This document shows positions 43,458 through 47,017 of a DNA stretch of 47,017 nucleotides, one piece after another. The position numbers and the translations under genes were made by a program. Numbering within the stretch: position 1 is the first letter of the stretch; each line of letters opens with the position of its first letter. The notes under the pieces were generated by a model, which had not been told where the DNA came from, ran no database searches, and worked only from the letters and a program-made list of their open reading frames with translations. Where the stretch lies: contig CAKPST010000005.1 in NCBI GenBank assembly GCA_934183355.1, positions 1-47,017 on the forward strand, given 5' to 3'. The DNA is from an uncultured Prevotella sp. (GTDB taxonomy: Bacteria; Bacteroidota; Bacteroidia; Bacteroidales; Bacteroidaceae).

Positions 43458-44619
43458 TCTTGTTGGTCCTTCTCCATACAGTCGGCGACATTCCCATGTG
43501 ATAGGCAAACACCTTTGAGAAGTAGGACGGTGAGGAGAATCCCACGGCATGTGCTATATCTTCGAGTTTGCGGTCGGGCTGGCTCAGCATCATCTCCTTA
43601 GCCTCTTCCACACGCAGACTCGACACCCACGCACTGAAATTCATGTCATAGCGCTCATTGATGAAGTAGGACAGATAGTTCTTGTTGGTCTCCAGTCTGA
43701 CAGCCAACTCGTCGATAGTGAACTGCGAGCCTATATACTCCTTGTTCTCTTTCCACACATTGATGCGCTGTTCGAGGTTGTTGCCTTGAGAGTCCTCGTC
43801 CGTTGTATGGTCTGTTGTGGGCACGTTCTCCATCGTGTCGTCGTCATTGGGCAGGGCAGTGCAAGCCTCGTCCTCGTTGTCAAATCCCATCTGATAAGCC
43901 CTGGCAATGCTGCCATACTTAGGAGCGAAGTTGACAAAGTTGGCTGTAATGTATATGTGTATAAACACCATGTACATTTGGAAGGCAATGTTGACGTAGA
44001 CATTGGCAAACATTGTCACCAAAGCCATCACCCACGAGATGATGAGCAGAATGATGCTGCTTCGTGTCCAACGCACAAATTGGTGCATGTCCTCGGTGAA
44101 GTAGTTGTCGAGCAACTGCCAGTTGAGCTTATACTGCTTGTAGAAGTGGAAGGCAAGCTCAATGACATCCTCCAGCATCACAGCAAGCGCCAGCAACAGA
44201 AACAAGCCTGCATAGGGGCGCATACTCGGAACCAGTGGCATGAAAGCCAGTGTAGCAGCCAGACACAGCTGCATGCCATTCTTCGAGATGCGCCGTTTGG
44301 TCATGAAGCTGTTGTTGAGAATATGGCAGAACGAGTAGCACAGCAAAAGTTCCTCGGCATAGAACAGCACGATGTCAATGCCTGCTATCAGCCAGTTGAA
44401 GTTAGCCCAGTTGGGACTTGACAAAATACACCATAACACAAGATTGAACGTTATTAGTCCGTAGGCAGTAGCCATCATGCGTCTTGCCTGTCGGTAGCGG
44501 CGGTAAATCTTGTCCTTGTACTGCGTAAATGTCCACAGCATCACGCTCAGCGTGAGGTAGAACACAGCCATGTATTGTATTATTGTGGAGAATAAGTGTT
44601 GTAATTGTATAGCATCCAT
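43453..44619 (-). CDS. membrane-bound AraC-family transcription regulator
   Basis: 388 residues. The N-terminal half has about seven hydrophobic segments (from YMAVFYLTLSVMLWTF to FIHIYITANFVNF). An acidic linker (about 245-285) joins it to a C-terminal AraC HTH: FTIDELAVRLETNKNYLSYFINERYDMNFSAWV and LEDIAHAVGFSSPSYFSKVFAYHMGMSPTVWRR, both helix-turn-helix units complete. Such regulators sense a signal in the membrane; neither ligand nor targets can be told from the window. Confidence 0.9.
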   Translation of the reverse strand: MDAIQLQHLFSTIIQYMAVFYLTLSVMLWTFTQYKDKIYRRYRQARRMMATAYGLITFNLVLWCILSSPNWANFNWLIAGIDIVLFYAEELLLCYSFCHILNNSFMTKRRISKNGMQLCLAATLAFMPLVPSMRPYAGLFLLLALAVMLEDVIELAFHFYKQYKLNWQLLDNYFTEDMHQFVRWTRSSIILLIISWVMALVTMFANVYVNIAFQMYMVFIHIYITANFVNFAPKYGSIARAYQMGFDNEDEACTALPNDDDTMENVPTTDHTTDEDSQGNNLEQRINVWKENKEYIGSQFTIDELAVRLETNKNYLSYFINERYDMNFSAWVSSLRVEEAKEMMLSQPDRKLEDIAHAVGFSSPSYFSKVFAYHMGMSPTVWRRTNKN

Positions 44620-44671
44620 AAGATTCGTCTTTTTTTAAAGATTGTCGTTTTAGCAGTTTGTAATTGACTTG

Positions 44672-44679
44672 CAAAATTA
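44672..44679 (-). promoter_or_regulatory. -7 box of the AraC regulator gene
   Basis: TAATTTTG on the minus strand, 52 bases before the ATG. Confidence 0.5.
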
Positions 44680-44730
44680 CAAATCATCTGCAAAATAGGA
44701 CCATTTATTGGGGGATTTTTTCGATAATAT

Positions 44731-44761
44731 TTTCTTAATCGGAAAAAAATCAATAATTTTG
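44731..44761 (+). promoter_or_regulatory. promoter of tRNA-Arg
   Basis: TTTC (44731-44734), 19 bases, TAATTTTG (44754-44761), 61 bases before the mature tRNA. Confidence 0.5.
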
Positions 44762-44822
44762 CAGCGTAATATGTCGCGTTGGACAGATTACGTCGTATAC
44801 AACTTACTAACGTTAGCGTGTT

Positions 44823-44894
44823 GCTCCTATAGTTAAATGGATAGAACGGAGGTTTCCTAAACCTTTGATCCGGGTTCGATTCCCGGTGGGAGTA
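44823..44894 (+). tRNA. tRNA-Arg (anticodon CCT)
   Basis: Cloverleaf readable by eye: acceptor GCTCCTA with TGGGAGT, anticodon stem GAGGT/ACCTT with loop TTCCTAA (CCT, reads AGG), T-arm CCGGG-TTCGATT-CCCGG, discriminator A. CCA is not encoded. A T8 run follows eight bases later and may terminate it. Confidence 0.95.
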
Positions 44895-44928
44895 CACCTT
44901 TTTTTTAAACCAATTATCCTATCACATT

Positions 44929-46980
44929 ATGAAAAAAGCGATGTCATTAGCGTTGCTCCTTATGGTGGCAATGTTTTGCAAAGCGCAGATGGCAGACCCA
45001 GTGAAGTTCAAGTCGAGCTTGAAGACAGGCAATGCTGCAGAGGCAGAGATTGTGTTTGTCGGCAAGATTGACGCGGGCTGGCATGTCTATTCCACCAATC
45101 TCGGCAACGATGGTCCTATTTCGGCATCGTTCCATGTTGACAAGAAGGACGGTGTGGAGCTTGTTGGCAAGCTGACACCACGTGGCAACGAAATCTCGAA
45201 GATGGACAACCTCTTCGGAATGAAGCTGCGCTACTTCGAGAACAACGTGCAGTTTGTGCAGAAGATTAAGTTCACAAAGGGCTCTTACACCATCAAGGGC
45301 TATCTGGAGTATGGTGCCTGCAACGACGAGCAGTGTCTGCCGCCCACCAATGTCGACTTCAATTTCTCTGGCAAGTCGCCCGCTGTTGACGGTGCTGCCG
45401 CAACCAAGGAGGCTGATGCCGTGCTACAGGCTGTTTCGCTCTACCCTCCTGCAGCCAATACCGAGGTAGCCGCTGTCGACACCGCAACCGCAGTAGCCGC
45501 TGCTGATAGCACAGCCGCCGCTGCTCCACAGCTCGACAATGCCGAGGCTCAGAAGCTCTGGACCCCCGTCATCAAGGAACTTGCCAAGTATGACAAGCCC
45601 GTGAGCAACTCATTGATATACATCTTCCTCGCAGGTCTGGTGGGTGGATTCCTCGCCCTCTTCACTCCTTGTGTATGGCCTATCATCCCAATGACCGTGA
45701 GTTTCTTCCTCAAGCGCAACAAAGACCGCCGCAAGGCTATCCGCGAAGCCATCACCTATGGTGTGTCTATCGTAGTCATCTACGTTGCCTTGGGCTTGAT
45801 AGTGTCGCTTCTCTTCGGAGCCAGCGCCCTCAACGCCCTCTCTACCAACGCCATCTTCAACATCCTCTTCTGTCTGTTGCTCGTGGTGTTTGCCGCTTCG
45901 TTCTTCGGAGCTTTCGAGATAACGCTCCCATCGTCGTGGAGCAACAAGATAGACCAGAAGAGCGACGAGACAAGTGGTGTGCTGAGCATCTTCCTCATGG
46001 CATTCACCCTGTCGCTTGTCAGCTTCTCGTGCACAGGTCCTATCATCGGATTCCTCCTCGTGGCAGTAGCCTCTGAGGGCAGCATCGTCGCTCCTACAGT
46101 GGGCATGCTCGGCTTTGCAGTAGCCCTGGCAATACCGTTTGCGCTGTTTGCCATGTTCCCCACACTGCTCAAGTCGGCACCTAAGTCGGGTGGCTGGATG
46201 AACGTTCTCAAGGTGGTGCTCGGATTCATCGAGCTTGCTTTTGCCTTGAAGTTCCTCTCCGTAGCCGACCTCGCCTATGGCTGGCACATCCTCGACCGCG
46301 AGACATTCCTCGCCCTCTGGATAGCCATCTTCTCGCTGCTGGGTCTCTATCTCCTGGGCATCTTCAACTTCCCACACGACGACGAAGGACGCCGCACCAA
46401 TGTGCCTCAGTTCTTCCTCGCCCTTGGTTCGTTGGCATTCGCCTTCTATATGATACCAGGTCTTTGGGGTGCTCCGCTCAAGGCTGTCTCAGCCTTCGCA
46501 CCGCCTATGAACACTCAGGACTTCAACCTCTACAAGAACGAGGTGCATCCTCGCTTCAAGGACTTCGAGGCTGGTATGGCAGCCGCCCGCTTGGAGGGCA
46601 AGCCCGTCATCCTCGACTTCACAGGATTCGGTTGTGTCAACTGCCGCAAGATGGAGGCTGCCGTATGGACCGACGCTAAGGTGGCAGACCTGCTCAACAA
46701 CAAGTATGTGCTCATCTCGCTCTATGTCGACGACAAGACACCGCTGCCCGAGCAGCTGACCGTCACCGACACCGACGGCACACAGCGCACCCTGCGCACC
46801 GTGGGCGACAAGTGGAGCTACTTGCAGCGCCATAAGTTCGGCTCTAACACCCAGCCTATGTATGTGTTGCTCGACAGCGATGGCATGCCACTCACTGGCA
46901 GTCGTTCGTATGACGAGGATATCAACGAATATGTTGACTTCTTGCAGTTGGGAATAGATAATTATAATAATAAAAAATAA
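44929..46980 (+). CDS. dsbD: DsbD-family protein-disulphide reductase
   Basis: A 683-residue inner-membrane protein that passes electrons from cytoplasmic thioredoxin to the periplasm. Signal peptide 1-19 (ending CKA); N-terminal DsbD-alpha domain (25-150) with YGACNDEQCLPP; Ala-rich linker (150-205); about eight membrane segments with GGFLALFTPCVWPIIPMTVSFF and SFSCTGPIIGFLL, whose two cysteines are the membrane redox pair; C-terminal thioredoxin domain with GCVNCRK (C569, C572) and QPMYVLLD. All six redox cysteines are present. The last 37 bases of the window show only C-rich sequence. Confidence 0.93.
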   Translation: MKKAMSLALLLMVAMFCKAQMADPVKFKSSLKTGNAAEAEIVFVGKIDAGWHVYSTNLGNDGPISASFHVDKKDGVELVGKLTPRGNEISKMDNLFGMKLRYFENNVQFVQKIKFTKGSYTIKGYLEYGACNDEQCLPPTNVDFNFSGKSPAVDGAAATKEADAVLQAVSLYPPAANTEVAAVDTATAVAAADSTAAAAPQLDNAEAQKLWTPVIKELAKYDKPVSNSLIYIFLAGLVGGFLALFTPCVWPIIPMTVSFFLKRNKDRRKAIREAITYGVSIVVIYVALGLIVSLLFGASALNALSTNAIFNILFCLLLVVFAASFFGAFEITLPSSWSNKIDQKSDETSGVLSIFLMAFTLSLVSFSCTGPIIGFLLVAVASEGSIVAPTVGMLGFAVALAIPFALFAMFPTLLKSAPKSGGWMNVLKVVLGFIELAFALKFLSVADLAYGWHILDRETFLALWIAIFSLLGLYLLGIFNFPHDDEGRRTNVPQFFLALGSLAFAFYMIPGLWGAPLKAVSAFAPPMNTQDFNLYKNEVHPRFKDFEAGMAAARLEGKPVILDFTGFGCVNCRKMEAAVWTDAKVADLLNNKYVLISLYVDDKTPLPEQLTVTDTDGTQRTLRTVGDKWSYLQRHKFGSNTQPMYVLLDSDGMPLTGSRSYDEDINEYVDFLQLGIDNYNNKK

Positions 46981-47017
46981 AAAGAAAAGCCCCACCCCCG
47001 ACCCCTCCACCATAGGG

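Noticed and set aside
43549..44421. 290-codon plus-strand frame
   Set aside because: Antisense to the AraC regulator, whose membrane and HTH parts are unmistakable.
45610..46377. 255-codon minus-strand frame rich in E, H and Y
   Set aside because: Antisense to the membrane part of the DsbD-like gene; composition is what an antisense frame of a hydrophobic gene gives.

Overview
The window is chromosomal DNA from a member of the Bacteroidota, most likely Prevotella or a close relative in the Bacteroidales. The evidence is the many TAnnTTTG -7 promoter boxes without E. coli-type -10 boxes, three BspA-like surface proteins with the same C-terminal tail, secreted GH2 glycosidases, a YifB/ComM protein, a split HipA toxin and a seven-membrane-segment AraC regulator. 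Housekeeping genes (ruvB, argS, ribD, tRNA-Arg, dsbD-like) alternate with accessory islands.

Layout. 0-3.7 kb: a BspA-like DUF285 surface protein, the decayed remnant of a RhuM-Fic gene, and comM/yifB. 3.8-6.5 kb: a three-gene HipB/HipA-N/HipA-C toxin-antitoxin operon with the order and split of HipBST, behind a 19-bp inverted-repeat operator, then ruvB. 6.5-15.2 kb: an accessory stretch punctuated by three almost identical 88-bp direct repeats, each holding a long palindrome. It carries an AAA/DUF4143 ATPase, an outer-membrane barrel, a DUF1566-like secreted protein, a Sel1-type secreted protein, a frameshifted BspA-like gene and an Rpn-family nuclease. 15.2-19 kb: a 1,000-residue BspA-like LRR protein and a 700-bp gene-free graveyard with a 92-bp fragment of the Rpn gene and a 22-bp-period tandem array. 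19-30.6 kb: secreted GH2 beta-galactosidase, an M16 peptidase interrupted in frame by heptanucleotide arrays, ribD with an uncharacterised partner, a PafA-like alkaline phosphatase and a second, larger GH2 enzyme. 30.7-38 kb: a polysaccharide flippase, a RelBE-like toxin-antitoxin pair, argS, an RNase H/transporter pair, and a thioredoxin-fold lipoprotein without cysteines. 38-47 kb: an OmpA/TPR lipoprotein, nitroreductase, an orphan ABC ATPase, an SF1 helicase, an unusual ATTAAC periodic inverted array, a membrane AraC regulator, tRNA-Arg(CCT) and a DsbD-family reductase.

How the genes relate. Most genes stand alone or in pairs with their own -7 box. The clear operons are hipBST, the 8.3-9.6 kb secreted pair, the uncharacterised gene with ribD, the RelBE-like pair and the aspT-like gene with RNase H. 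Secreted glycosidases, phosphatase, surface LRR proteins and the flippase suggest a host- or plant-glycan-associated anaerobe. The most unusual signals are not ordinary genes: the 88-bp repeat family, which appears to have spread from the 3' end of ruvB; the heptamer array inside the M16 peptidase; the 12-bp-periodic ATTAAC array between two convergent genes; and a leader motif shared by two secreted-protein genes. All functional statements come from reading the sequence; no database search was run.
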